Positions 7,794-16,480 of a DNA stretch of 64,000 nucleotides are shown piece after piece; the first letter of the stretch is position 1; each line of letters starts with the position of its first letter. The translations under genes were made by a program, and so were the position numbers. The notes beneath the pieces were generated by a model. The model worked only from the letters and a program-made list of their open reading frames with translations. It had not been told where the DNA came from and did no database searches. Source of the stretch: Robinsoniella peoriensis (GTDB taxonomy: Bacteria > Bacillota > Clostridia > Lachnospirales > Lachnospiraceae); assembly GCF_042680125.1 (NCBI RefSeq), contig NZ_JBHTNY010000038.1. The stretch is one strand, 5' to 3'.

Positions 7794-10570
7794 TGCCGAG
7801 AGTGATATTCAAGTGTCCATATCTCAAAAGCGGCAATGCAGCACACAAGGAAAATCTCGTCAGTTATATGGCAACAAGAAACGGTGTGCAGAAAATCAGC
7901 ATCCGCAATAAAAATTTGCCAGCCACCAAAAAGCAGGATCAATTCATCTCGCAGTTGCTAACGGAGTTCCCCGACAGCAAAAATTTATTTGAGTATGAGG
8001 ACTATCTGAGAAATAAAACCTTGGAAAACGCAACGGAGTTTATCTCTATCGCCTTGGAACATAACCTTGATGTGGTAGCAAAAAAGGAAAACTATGTGGA
8101 CTACATTGCAAACCGCCCCAGGGTGGAAAAGCTGTCTGCCCACGGATTATTTAACGGCGGTGATGAGCCGATTGTATTATCCAAGGTAGCAAAAGAGATG
8201 GCGGAGCATTCTGGTAATGTGTGGACACCCATCATCTCTCTAAGACGAGAGGATGCACTCAGCACAGGCTTTGGTAATGCCCAGCGTTGGAAAGATTATC
8301 TTTCCTCCTATGTACCTACCATTGCCGAAAGCATGAAAATACCCTTAGAAGATTTCTGTTGGTATGCAGCCTTTCACAATGAAAGTCATCATCCTCATAT
8401 CCACATGATTTGCTATTCCCAAAACCCACGGCATGGTTTTCTTGATAAAAAAGGAATTGCCAAAATCAAGTCAGGATTGGTGTCGGGAATCTTTCGGCAG
8501 GAGATGAAAGAAATCTATGCTCTGCAAACCCAGCGGCGTGATGCACTAAAGGCAGAAAGTAAAAAGGCAGTAGAAAAACTTCTTGCAGAAATATCCGCAG
8601 GAAATATTCACAGCACCAAAATGGAAACGCTTCTTTTGGAGCTTGCGGAAAATCTTAAATGCACCAAGGGCAAAAGAGTATATGGGTATCTGCCGCCACG
8701 GATTAAGCTGCTGGTGGATAACATTACTGATGAGCTGGCACAGGAGCCGCCTATTGCAAATGCCTATAGGCTGTGGCAGGAAATGCGAAATGAAGTTACC
8801 GCAAGCTACAAGGATACGGCAGAACCCATGCTCCCACTGTCCCAGCAGAAAGAGTTTAAGTCCATCAAAAATCATATTATCCATGAGGCGGATAGGCTTG
8901 CCAACGGCCAAATCAGCTTGATGGAGCTTGATGGTGCAGAGCAATCTGAACCGCCTGATTTATTACAGGAAGAAAATATATTTGATGATATTGGTGAGTC
9001 GGCTGAGCCTGTTGAAGATGATGAAAGTGATGCAACCGCTGCACCCTATGTAAAATGGACAGATGAATACAAACAGGCTCGTGAGTTTCTGTTTGGCACA
9101 GGTAATATCGCACCTGACTTTGAGAAAGCATTCGCACTACTGCAAGCTGAATCCCAAAATGGGAATGTGCTTGCTGTTTTTGATTTGGGGCGAATGTATG
9201 CAGACGGTCTTGGTGTAGAAATTGATACCAAGAAAGCACAGCAATATTATGCAAAAGCTCTTGATGGTTTTGAACTCCTTGAACATCGAAAACCTTGGAA
9301 GTACCTTGAATATCGCATCGGTAAAATGTACGCCGGGGGTTTGGGTACAGAGCACAAGGTGAATTGCTCCGAAGGAGCAAGAGAGGGCGGCCTGGGCCGA
9401 GACTATGAAGTGTCCGCCGAGTGGTTTGCAAAATCGGCAAGTCAGAAATATAAGTTTGCGGAATACTCCCTCGGCGGTCAATATCTGCGTGGGCAAGGCG
9501 TGGAACAGAGTGATGAAAAAGCCTTTGAGTTATATCTGCGAAGTGCAAAACAAGGCTTCCCTTATGCTGATTTTGAAGTGGCAAAAATGTTCCGTGATGG
9601 CGTTGGTACAGAGAAAGATGTGGAGCAAAGCACCCTATATTTTGAAAAAGCCTATATCGGTTTTGTAGGTTTGGAAAAGCAAAGTCACGATGATAAAATC
9701 CAATACCGTCTTGGCTGGATGCTGAAAAATGGCATCGGCACCAAGCAGGATATTCCCAAAGCAAAAGAATACTTTCAGAAATCGGCAAAGCTGGGCAACA
9801 CCTTTGCCTGCTACGCCTTGGCAAAAATCATACTGTCCGAGGAAGCTCCTGCTGCAGAAGAAGTAAAACAAGCCGTAAAATATTTGCAGACAGCCTCCGA
9901 CAGCGGAAATCCCTTTGCAGAGTATGCGTTGGCAAAGCTGTATTACGAGGGGAAATATATCGGGCAGGACATTTCACAGGCAGTGGAGCTGTTCACGCTA
10001 TCGGCAGAGCAGGATAACGAATGGGCGGCTTACTCCCTCGGCAAAATTTATCTTACAGAGGAAAGCTGTATGGATATTCGCAGAGCAGTGGCTTGGCTTA
10101 CCAAAGCTTCAGAAAGGAATAATCAATTTGCTCAGTACCAGCTCGGCAAGTTATATCTTGCAGGTGAGCAGCTACCCAAGAACGCCGAAAAAGCAGTTGC
10201 CTATTTTACATTATCCGCAGAGCAAGACAATCAGTATTCCCAATACATTCTCGGCAAGCTATACCTCATAGGAAACGCAGTGCCAAGGGATAAAGAAATC
10301 GCCATCAGGTGGTTTATGCTGTCGGCAGCACAAGGCAACGAATACGCACAGTTTTTCCTCGACAATATGGACAAATGGAAAGAACCATCTGTTTCCTTTG
10401 CGGTATCAAGGCTGATGCACCACATGAGCCGAATTTTTGAAAATAACCATCCACCGCAAAAATCCATGACAGGCTTACAGATTGACAGCAAGCGAATGAA
10501 AAAACTGCGCGAAAAGAAAATGGCACAGGGTCATAAACGAGATGACCTTGAACAGAAGATGAATTATTAG
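7793..10570 (+). CDS. MobP-type relaxase fused to Sel1-like repeats
   Basis: A 925-aa protein. Residues 1-250 form a MobP (MobP3-like) relaxase: motif I tyrosines near the N-terminus (KENLVSYMATRNG; NYVDYIANR) and the metal-binding histidine motif HNESHHPHIHM at 195-205. It should nick one strand at oriT, stay bound to the 5' end and be led into the channel. After a linker, about residues 420-865 hold around ten Sel1-like (SLR) helical repeats such as AVFDLGRMYADGLGVE and YSQYILGKLYLIGNAV. These are protein-interaction scaffolds. The C-terminus is basic. Near residues 521-535 there is an unusual insertion inside a repeat (see 9352-9398). Confidence 0.9.
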   Translation: MPRVIFKCPYLKSGNAAHKENLVSYMATRNGVQKISIRNKNLPATKKQDQFISQLLTEFPDSKNLFEYEDYLRNKTLENATEFISIALEHNLDVVAKKENYVDYIANRPRVEKLSAHGLFNGGDEPIVLSKVAKEMAEHSGNVWTPIISLRREDALSTGFGNAQRWKDYLSSYVPTIAESMKIPLEDFCWYAAFHNESHHPHIHMICYSQNPRHGFLDKKGIAKIKSGLVSGIFRQEMKEIYALQTQRRDALKAESKKAVEKLLAEISAGNIHSTKMETLLLELAENLKCTKGKRVYGYLPPRIKLLVDNITDELAQEPPIANAYRLWQEMRNEVTASYKDTAEPMLPLSQQKEFKSIKNHIIHEADRLANGQISLMELDGAEQSEPPDLLQEENIFDDIGESAEPVEDDESDATAAPYVKWTDEYKQAREFLFGTGNIAPDFEKAFALLQAESQNGNVLAVFDLGRMYADGLGVEIDTKKAQQYYAKALDGFELLEHRKPWKYLEYRIGKMYAGGLGTEHKVNCSEGAREGGLGRDYEVSAEWFAKSASQKYKFAEYSLGGQYLRGQGVEQSDEKAFELYLRSAKQGFPYADFEVAKMFRDGVGTEKDVEQSTLYFEKAYIGFVGLEKQSHDDKIQYRLGWMLKNGIGTKQDIPKAKEYFQKSAKLGNTFACYALAKIILSEEAPAAEEVKQAVKYLQTASDSGNPFAEYALAKLYYEGKYIGQDISQAVELFTLSAEQDNEWAAYSLGKIYLTEESCMDIRRAVAWLTKASERNNQFAQYQLGKLYLAGEQLPKNAEKAVAYFTLSAEQDNQYSQYILGKLYLIGNAVPRDKEIAIRWFMLSAAQGNEYAQFFLDNMDKWKEPSVSFAVSRLMHHMSRIFENNHPPQKSMTGLQIDSKRMKKLREKKMAQGHKRDDLEQKMNY
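9352..9398 (+). repeat. In-frame insertion with hairpin inside a Sel1 repeat
   Basis: About 45 bp that lengthen one Sel1 repeat between GLGTE and RDYEVSAEWF. It contains the perfect hairpin TTGCTCC-GAA-GGAGCAA (9364-9380) followed by GC-rich bases. The other repeats lack it, so it looks like a small acquired element kept in frame. Confidence 0.45.
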
Positions 10571-10587
10571 AAAAGGAGCTACTCCCT

Positions 10588-10713
10588 ATGAAGAAAAAGC
10601 AAAATAACACCCACAAGAAATCTTGTGTCGGCAAATTAAATATTCCGCAGAACGCCAAAGGCTACCCAATCAAACGGGTAGCCTTTCATCGTAAAGTAGG
10701 CAAAAACAGTTAA
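10588..10713 (+). CDS. 41-aa basic peptide ORF ahead of the primase
   Basis: A short ORF with ATG at 10588 and AAAGGAG about 11 nt upstream. It encodes a very basic 41-aa peptide (rich in K, with HKK and FHRK) and ends 10 nt before the primase start. It lies in the same direction between two ICE genes. It could be a real small protein or a leader peptide, because a strong hairpin lies in its 3' half. No family is recognised. Confidence 0.55.
   Translation: MKKKQNNTHKKSCVGKLNIPQNAKGYPIKRVAFHRKVGKNS
10657..10686 (+). promoter_or_regulatory. Strong hairpin inside the leader ORF
   Basis: AAAGGCTACCC at 10657-10667 pairs perfectly with GGGTAGCCTTT at 10676-10686 around an 8-base loop. There is no T run, so it is more likely an mRNA stability or translation element than a full terminator. 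Confidence 0.6.
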
Positions 10714-10723
10714 GGAGGCACCT

Positions 10724-11668
10724 ATGGCAAAGTACATTCATTTTACAGAGGAAGAAAAAAGACAGGCAAATGAGGTTGACCTCGTACATTTCCTATTGCA
10801 GCAGGGTGAAAATCTGCTTCCCTCCGGCAGAGAAAAACGGCTTGCCTCAGATCGCAGTATCACCATCCGAGGCAACGAGTGGTACGACCATGCCACCGAC
10901 CAGGGTGGTTATGCCATTGATTTTGTAAAAAAATTCTATGGTCTGGCATTTCCCGATGCGGTGACTATGCTTTTGGGCGGCAGCTACGGTGTAGCATATC
11001 ACAAGGCCGAGCCAAAAGAAATTGTGCAAAAGCCCTTTGAGTTGCCACCGCAGAATCAGGATATGCGCCGAACATTTGCCTACTTATTGAAGCACCGCAG
11101 CTTAGACAGCGAGGTGCTTCGTTTTTTTGCAAAGGAAAAGCTCATCTATGAAAGTTTGGAAAAATCTCAGGACGGCAAGCAGGAATATCACAATGCAATT
11201 TTTGTTGGATATGATGAAAACGGCATAGCCAAGCACGCCCACAAGCGTGGAATTCATTCCGAGGGAAAAAGCTACAAGGGTAATATTGAGGGCAGTAACC
11301 CCTGCTACAGTTTTCACCGTGGCAGTGTCAGTGATAGGATCTATGTTTTTGAGGCACCCATTGATCTGATGTCTTTTATCAGCATTTATAAAAACAGCGA
11401 TTGGCAGCAACACAGCTATGTGGCACTATGCGGTCTGTCGGAGCAGGCGATGATGAAACAGCTTGATTTGAATGAGAATCTAAAAACCGTTGTCCTCTGC
11501 CTCGACAATGATGATGCCGGACAAAAGGCTTGTGATAAATTTCAAAAGCTACTATCTGAAAGAGGTATAACAGTCACAAGACTTGTGCCTACACTAAAGG
11601 ATTTCAATGAGGATTTGGTAGAAAAAAGCAAGGAGCAAGTACTGTGCTGTGAAATGAAAATGGCATAG
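10724..11668 (+). CDS. DUF3991/TOPRIM primase-like protein
   Basis: A 314-aa protein of the ICE DUF3991-TOPRIM family. The N-terminal 100 residues carry a CHC2-like fold without an obvious zinc site (NEWYDHATDQGGYAIDFVKKFYG). The TOPRIM domain shows the conserved glutamate in YVFEAPIDLMSF (near residue 207) and the acidic pair in VVLCLDNDDAG (about 256-266). It probably primes complementary-strand synthesis of transferred ssDNA or acts at rolling-circle replication of the element. ATG 10724 follows AAGGAGG at a good spacing. Confidence 0.85.
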   Translation: MAKYIHFTEEEKRQANEVDLVHFLLQQGENLLPSGREKRLASDRSITIRGNEWYDHATDQGGYAIDFVKKFYGLAFPDAVTMLLGGSYGVAYHKAEPKEIVQKPFELPPQNQDMRRTFAYLLKHRSLDSEVLRFFAKEKLIYESLEKSQDGKQEYHNAIFVGYDENGIAKHAHKRGIHSEGKSYKGNIEGSNPCYSFHRGSVSDRIYVFEAPIDLMSFISIYKNSDWQQHSYVALCGLSEQAMMKQLDLNENLKTVVLCLDNDDAGQKACDKFQKLLSERGITVTRLVPTLKDFNEDLVEKSKEQVLCCEMKMA

Positions 11669-11671
11669 CAA

Positions 11672-11707
11672 AATATACCCAAGGGCAGAAATGTTCTTGG
11701 GTATATT
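11672..11707 (+). terminator. 12-bp inverted repeat between primase and virD4
   Basis: AATATACCCAAG (11672-11683) pairs perfectly with CTTGGGTATATT (11696-11707) over a 12-base loop. It begins 4 bases after the primase stop. No long T run follows, so it may be a weak terminator, a processing site or a protein-binding site. Confidence 0.55.
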
Positions 11708-11736
11708 CAAAATCCAGAAAAGAAAGGATAAGTCTT

Positions 11737-13611
11737 ATGACATATTTAAATGAATTAAAATCATTGTTTAATGCACCCATTGTAACACTGTTGGGTGTGG
11801 GACTGATGATGTTTCTCGTCATCGGCGGGCTTTCCATGCTTGCCCACTTTTACACTCTCAACGGTATCAAGTCCAAAACTGTGGGTGACGGTCAGCATGG
11901 CGTGGCAAGGTTTCTCACCAAAAAAGAAATCAAGAAGGTTTATAATCAAGTGCCTTACGATGTTGCCCATTGGCGCAAGGGCGAGAACCTGCCCACCGAG
12001 CAGGGATTGGTGGTAGGCTCTGTATCAGAAAGCCTGCTGCATAAGGCAAAAGGAGCAAATCAAGTTATTGGCTTAGTTGATACAGGCGATGTCCACTGCC
12101 TGATGATTGGTGCAGCAGGTGTGGGCAAAACAGCATTCTTCCTTTACCCAAATCTAGAATACGCCTGTGCCAGTGGTATGAGCTTCATCACAACCGATAC
12201 CAAGGGCGATCTCGCCCGAAATTACGGTGCAATCGCAAAGGACAACTACGGCTACAATATCGCCGTCATTGATTTGCGTAATCCAACCAAGAGTGATGGC
12301 AACAACCTTCTGCATCTCGTCAATAAATATATGGACATCTATCGTGTAGACAAAGAAAATCTGATGGCGAAAGCAAAGGCTGAAAAGTACGCCAAAATTA
12401 TTGCCAAGACCATTATTGCAACCGATGGTGATAATTCCTCAATGGGTCAAAATGCTTTTTTCTATGACTCTGCCGAGGGCCTGCTCTCTGCTGTGATATT
12501 GCTCCTTGCAGAGTTTTTGCCAACCACCAAAATTGACGGACAACTGGTGGACAGACGGCATATTGTTTCTGTATTCAAGATGGTGCAGGATTTGACAGGA
12601 CCGGGTAAGGCTAAAGGAAAGAGTCAATTTCAAGAGTTGATGGAGCTGTTGCCCTCTACCCACAAGGCAAAGTGGTTCGCCGGTGCAGCACTAAATTCCT
12701 CGGAAGCGGCAATGGCATCGGTTCTTTCCACAGTGCTGTCAAGACTGAATGCTTTCCTTGATACGGAAATGGAGCAGATTTTGTGTTTTCATACCGCCAT
12801 TGATGCGGAAAAATTCTGCACCGAGAAGTCCGCAATCTTTCTTATACTCCCGGAGGAGGACAACACCAAATATTTTATGGTATCGTTATTCCTCCAACAG
12901 TTTTATCGTGAAATGCTTTCTGTAGCTGATGAAAACGGCGGCAAGCTTCCTAACCGAGTGGTCATCTACGCTGACGAGATTGGCACCATTCCGAAAATCG
13001 ACAGCTTTGAAATGATGCTCTCCGCAGGTCGTTCTCGAAGAATATCCGTTGTGCCGATTATCCAGTCCTTTGCACAGCTTGATAAAAATTATGGCAAGGA
13101 GGGCAGTGAAATCATAACCGATAACTGCCAGCTGACCATCTTCGGTGGCTTTGCTCCAAATTCTGAAACCGCTGAAACCCTGTCAAAAGCACTTGGCACA
13201 CGCACTGTTATGAGTGGCAGCATCAGCCGTGGCAAAAACGACCCATCACAGTCCCTACAGATGATGGAACGACCACTGCTTACGGCAGATGAGTTAAAGT
13301 CATTGAAAAAAGGCAGCTTTGTTGTAATGAAAACAGGTACCCATCCAATGCATACAAAGCTGAAGCTGTTTCTTGATTGGGGTATCCCCTTTGATAAGAC
13401 CTACGAAATAGAGCAGCGAGCCAATCGCAAGGTGCATTATGCCGATAAGGAAGAACTGGCGGAAAATATTCTAAATGAATATGGCAACAAGAAATCTGCT
13501 GACAAGACACCGCCCCGAGAGGAACGAGAGTCCTACGGTGGTATGAATCATGCTCCGATTTCGTCACAGGAGATAACAGAACAGCAGACTAAAACAAAGT
13601 TACGCCCATAG
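11737..13611 (+). CDS. virD4: VirD4/TraG-type coupling protein
   Basis: A 624-aa type IV coupling protein that hands the relaxase-DNA complex to the secretion channel. One N-terminal membrane segment (about residues 17-38) anchors it. Walker A GAAGVGKT is at 125-132, Walker B VIYADE at 409-414, and TTDTKGDLARNY and the DNCQLTIFGG region are typical of the family. The C-terminal 60 residues are charged and probably flexible. Start ATG 11737 has AGAAAGGA upstream. It is the last large transfer gene before the cargo. Confidence 0.93.
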   Translation: MTYLNELKSLFNAPIVTLLGVGLMMFLVIGGLSMLAHFYTLNGIKSKTVGDGQHGVARFLTKKEIKKVYNQVPYDVAHWRKGENLPTEQGLVVGSVSESLLHKAKGANQVIGLVDTGDVHCLMIGAAGVGKTAFFLYPNLEYACASGMSFITTDTKGDLARNYGAIAKDNYGYNIAVIDLRNPTKSDGNNLLHLVNKYMDIYRVDKENLMAKAKAEKYAKIIAKTIIATDGDNSSMGQNAFFYDSAEGLLSAVILLLAEFLPTTKIDGQLVDRRHIVSVFKMVQDLTGPGKAKGKSQFQELMELLPSTHKAKWFAGAALNSSEAAMASVLSTVLSRLNAFLDTEMEQILCFHTAIDAEKFCTEKSAIFLILPEEDNTKYFMVSLFLQQFYREMLSVADENGGKLPNRVVIYADEIGTIPKIDSFEMMLSAGRSRRISVVPIIQSFAQLDKNYGKEGSEIITDNCQLTIFGGFAPNSETAETLSKALGTRTVMSGSISRGKNDPSQSLQMMERPLLTADELKSLKKGSFVVMKTGTHPMHTKLKLFLDWGIPFDKTYEIEQRANRKVHYADKEELAENILNEYGNKKSADKTPPREERESYGGMNHAPISSQEITEQQTKTKLRP

Positions 13612-13624
13612 GAGATGATGAAAC

Positions 13625-13879
13625 ATGAGCTTATTTGGAAATCTATATCAGCAGGATTTGCCACCAAGGGCAAAGACTGTCTATATGTACCTCAAAGACC
13701 GCAGCAATGCAGACGGCGAGTGTTGGCCAGCCGTCAAAACCATAGCAAAGGATACCTCTCTGTCAGTCAGCACAGTGAAAAGAGCCATAGCGGATTTAAT
13801 TCGCTGTGGCTCTTTGACTAAGGAAAGCAGATACCGTGAGAACGGCAGCCACACCTCCAACCGATATTTTATCAAGTGA
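13625..13879 (+). CDS. HTH_36-type DNA-binding protein
   Basis: An 84-aa protein with a winged-helix core typical of replication initiator or ICE regulator proteins: AKTVYMYLKDRSNADGECWP, then the recognition part SLSVSTVKRAIADLI. It follows virD4 by 13 bases with GGAG upstream and probably belongs to the transfer operon. It may control plasmid-like replication or expression of the element. It is short compared with full RepA N-terminal proteins, so it may be only the HTH part. Confidence 0.8.
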   Translation: MSLFGNLYQQDLPPRAKTVYMYLKDRSNADGECWPAVKTIAKDTSLSVSTVKRAIADLIRCGSLTKESRYRENGSHTSNRYFIK

Positions 13880-14045
13880 CAAGTCTGTAAAAATATGTCC
13901 TTTCCGCCAAGGGGATACTTTTGCTTATCCGTGGACGGAGGGTGCAGTCATAATGAACCGCCCAGAAGGTATCAATTTAAGAATACTTATCACAGGGAAA
14001 GAGTATATAATAGAACACAATAATACTTAAAACGACATTAAAATA

Positions 14046-14074
14046 TTGTTTGGAGGTAAAAAGTATGATATAAT
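14046..14074 (+). promoter_or_regulatory. Sigma-A-type promoter for the HTH/MFS-LuxR pair
   Basis: TTGTTT at 14046-14051, a 17-bp spacer and a perfect TATAAT at 14069-14074, 25 bases before the ATG of the excisionase-like gene. The gap from 13880 holds no other convincing gene. Confidence 0.7.
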
Positions 14075-14098
14075 CAAGAAAAAGAGTGAGGTGTGATT

Positions 14099-14308
14099 AT
14101 GTCAGAAGAAATAAATCAAGATAGATGGGTTTCCTTGCAAGAGGTATGCGATTACCTCGGTGTAAAACGACACACAATTATGCGCTGGATCGAGCAGCGT
14201 GGTATGCCTGCATCAAAGGTTGGCAAGCTGTGGCGCTTCAAAACTGCCGAGATCGACGAATGGGTCAGGAGCGGTGGAGCCTCCGAGGAACAGGGGGTGT
14301 CAAAGTGA
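14099..14308 (+). CDS. Excisionase-family (HTH_17) DNA-binding protein
   Basis: A 69-aa MerR-like winged-helix protein: WVSLQEVCDYLGVKRHTIMRW, a short wing with GKLWRFK and EIDEWV. Such proteins act as excisionases or as small DNA-binding partners. ATG 14099 has GAGGTG 5 nt upstream. Its stop overlaps the GTG start of the MFS-LuxR gene by 4 bases, which points to coupled translation and joint function rather than to excision of the ICE. Confidence 0.8.
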   Translation: MSEEINQDRWVSLQEVCDYLGVKRHTIMRWIEQRGMPASKVGKLWRFKTAEIDEWVRSGGASEEQGVSK

Positions 14309-15723
14309 AAAATATTAGAAATCATAGAGTGATGTCCGTGGCTGCGTTTTCATTCCTCTTTGCTTACCTTCTCTCTTTCGTGTTTGAGGGACAGGTACTT
14401 TACAGTACGATAGATGCCTTTGGTGCACAGACAAGTACATTCATACTTGCAGCCATTGTTGCTCATTTTGTTGGACTATTTTCCTGCGGTTTTTTTATCA
14501 AAACGCCGAACAAAGCAAAATTAACCATGGTAATCGGAATGGTAATCTGCCTAATTGCGACAGTGCCGTTTTTCTTCGCACCCTCTGCCCTTTGGCTTGT
14601 GGGTCTAGTGGTGGCAGGCTATGCCGGTGGTTGTGCTGTGGCAGCGTGGGGATTTTTCCTCAAAAAGTTCACCCCCAAGGACGAACGGATAAAATCTTGT
14701 GCTGATGTACTGATTCTCTCCAACATCATTATGATTGCAATTAACGTGATTGCCGTCAACCTATCACACGTTATTGGATTGCTTCTTTCTATGCTATGCC
14801 TGATCTTCGGCGGGGTATTTACCACAATGCTCCCTGTTGGTGATGTTACAATCACAACAGCAGCACCGACAGCAGATCAAAAATCTCCCGGTGATATTAA
14901 AAAGCCCATGCTGGTGCTGTTTCTGTTCGTTGCTGTTATTACTGTAACTTCGGGACTGATGTATCAGGTTATCAATCCGGCGTTTGAACATTTGACAGGT
15001 CTTGTGAGCTGGTATTGGGCTGCGCCGTACATTGTTGCTCTTGCTTTTATGCGAAACCTCTCGCCCAAGAATAAAGCACAGCGTTCGCAGTTCCTCTATA
15101 TAGGTATGGGTATGATTGTCGCTGCCTTTATCACCTTTATGCTTCTTTCAAGAGGCGCAGTGGACTATCTGATTGTTGACACGCTGATGTTGGGCGCCTG
15201 CGGTATTTTCGATTTATTCTGGTGGAGCATCATAGGAGAAACACTGGATTATTCCGAGAACCCCTCCAAAATGTTTGGCATCGGTCTTTCTGCCAACGTG
15301 TTAGGCGTACTCTGCGGCGATGTGCTGGGAGTCATGATAACCTCCATACAACTTCCCGAAGCGGAGGTAGCCGTGATTGCACTAACGGTAGTATGCATTA
15401 CACTCGTTATTCTGCCGCCGTTGAACAGGCAGCTCACCATGCTGCTGAAAAGCCACGTCTACCTCTCTGCCTATGCAAACATGACTGAGAACCAGCAGTC
15501 GGCGGTCGTTTGTCAGCTAAAACTGATTGACCCTTTGACAGAACGAGAAAACGAAGTGCTTACACTGATCCTTGATGGAAAAACGAACAAGGAAATTGCT
15601 GCCACCATGTGTGTTGGTGAGAGTACAGTCAAGTATCATGTAGGAAATATTCTCTCCAAGTACGGTGTGAGCAGCCGGGCAGAACTCATCAGCACCTTGC
15701 TCAAGGCTCAAATTAAGGAATAG
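14305..15723 (+). CDS. MFS-like 12-helix membrane protein fused to a LuxR HTH domain
   Basis: A 472-aa protein. About residues 10-400 hold some 12 membrane helices in an MFS-like pattern. The last 65 residues are a LuxR/GerE HTH: LTERENEVLTLILDGKTNKEIAATM, then STVKYHVGNILSKYGV. This layout, a membrane sensor with a cytoplasmic DNA-binding tail, is known as the LuxR-type MFS family, common in Coriobacteriia. It should sense or move a small molecule and act as a one-component regulator. The start is GTG 14305, overlapping the upstream stop. The ligand is unknown; the operon downstream is the obvious candidate target. Confidence 0.85.
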   Translation: MKNIRNHRVMSVAAFSFLFAYLLSFVFEGQVLYSTIDAFGAQTSTFILAAIVAHFVGLFSCGFFIKTPNKAKLTMVIGMVICLIATVPFFFAPSALWLVGLVVAGYAGGCAVAAWGFFLKKFTPKDERIKSCADVLILSNIIMIAINVIAVNLSHVIGLLLSMLCLIFGGVFTTMLPVGDVTITTAAPTADQKSPGDIKKPMLVLFLFVAVITVTSGLMYQVINPAFEHLTGLVSWYWAAPYIVALAFMRNLSPKNKAQRSQFLYIGMGMIVAAFITFMLLSRGAVDYLIVDTLMLGACGIFDLFWWSIIGETLDYSENPSKMFGIGLSANVLGVLCGDVLGVMITSIQLPEAEVAVIALTVVCITLVILPPLNRQLTMLLKSHVYLSAYANMTENQQSAVVCQLKLIDPLTERENEVLTLILDGKTNKEIAATMCVGESTVKYHVGNILSKYGVSSRAELISTLLKAQIKE

Positions 15724-15755
15724 TCCAAAAGCCTGTAAATAAGCGGTTTTCAAGG

Positions 15756-15785
15756 CCACCTATACTAAAGTATAGGTGGTTTTTT
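15756..15785 (+). terminator. Rho-independent terminator after MFS-LuxR gene
   Basis: CCACCTATACT pairs with AGTATAGGTGG (11 bp), followed by a run of T. It separates the regulator pair from the zinc-ribbon operon. Confidence 0.88.
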
Positions 15786-15866
15786 GCGTTAAATTATACT
15801 TTTGGCGGGGGATTTTTTAACCCAGTATCTCTATGATTATGATATCACAAGGAGGTGAATCCAAGG

Positions 15867-16397
15867 GTGAAAGCGATAAAAGACAGGCGAAACATCTATG
15901 TAGTGATTTCTGTGACTGCCATACTTTTGACCGTGCTGTTCATCGTGATACAAAAGCCTGCAATGGTCATTGCCTGCGGTAGCGTGAGCGCTGTGGTATT
16001 GCTTCTGCTGTATCGGCAAAGTCGGTTGCTTAATGCAGCGATGGTTATCTACGACAGCCGGATTCTGACGGTACCCTCGTCCGTTATTACTTCCGAAACT
16101 CGACCGAACCAAACACAGGCAGAGGAAACCATCGTGTCCACCTTTGGCTTGCTGCTTGGAAACAAGGTTTATCAGTGGGGTTGCGAGGGCGTGTACGGTG
16201 TCCGGCTGCGAGAGGTACAAATCAACAAAGAACATATCTGCCTGTCCTTCGGGGACGATGGCGAAATGCTGCGTGTTGAGTTGCTGCACGGTCTGACCGA
16301 CAGGCAAAGCGTCATGGAAATCACACAGAAGATATGGCATGAAACAAGAGTACGGGCGAAAGTTGATAGTTGGGACAGCGGACAAAATGCCCAATGA
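15867..16397 (+). CDS. Small membrane protein opening the zinc-ribbon operon
   Basis: A 176-aa protein with two closely spaced membrane helices (about 10-30 and 34-53) and a soluble C-terminal part with mixed strands (GVRLREVQINKEHICLSF). The layout resembles YcxB/PH-like membrane proteins, but I cannot assign a family. GTG at 15867 is chosen because GGAGG lies 11 nt upstream; a GTG at 15855 would overlap that site. It begins the ten-gene operon that runs to 26629. Confidence 0.65.
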   Translation: MKAIKDRRNIYVVISVTAILLTVLFIVIQKPAMVIACGSVSAVVLLLLYRQSRLLNAAMVIYDSRILTVPSSVITSETRPNQTQAEETIVSTFGLLLGNKVYQWGCEGVYGVRLREVQINKEHICLSFGDDGEMLRVELLHGLTDRQSVMEITQKIWHETRVRAKVDSWDSGQNAQ

Positions 16398-16480
16398 CCA
16401 AAATATTCAGCATGGCAAGTGACGCTGTTCGCCAACCGTATTCAGGAAAAACCACCATTAAAAAAGAAGGAGTGAGTATT

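Noticed and set aside
8913..9824. 303-codon open frame on the minus strand opposite the relaxase
   Set aside because: It lies wholly within the Sel1-repeat coding region, has a low-complexity His/Gln/Leu-rich translation and no RBS; a shadow of the repeats.
13836..14030. 64-codon frame after the HTH gene
   Set aside because: Starts inside the HTH gene, without an RBS, and its translation has no coding look; left as intergenic.
14099..14308. Excisionase of the ICE itself
   Set aside because: It is 14 kb from the recombinases and translationally coupled to the MFS-LuxR gene, so a role in that regulator pair is more likely.
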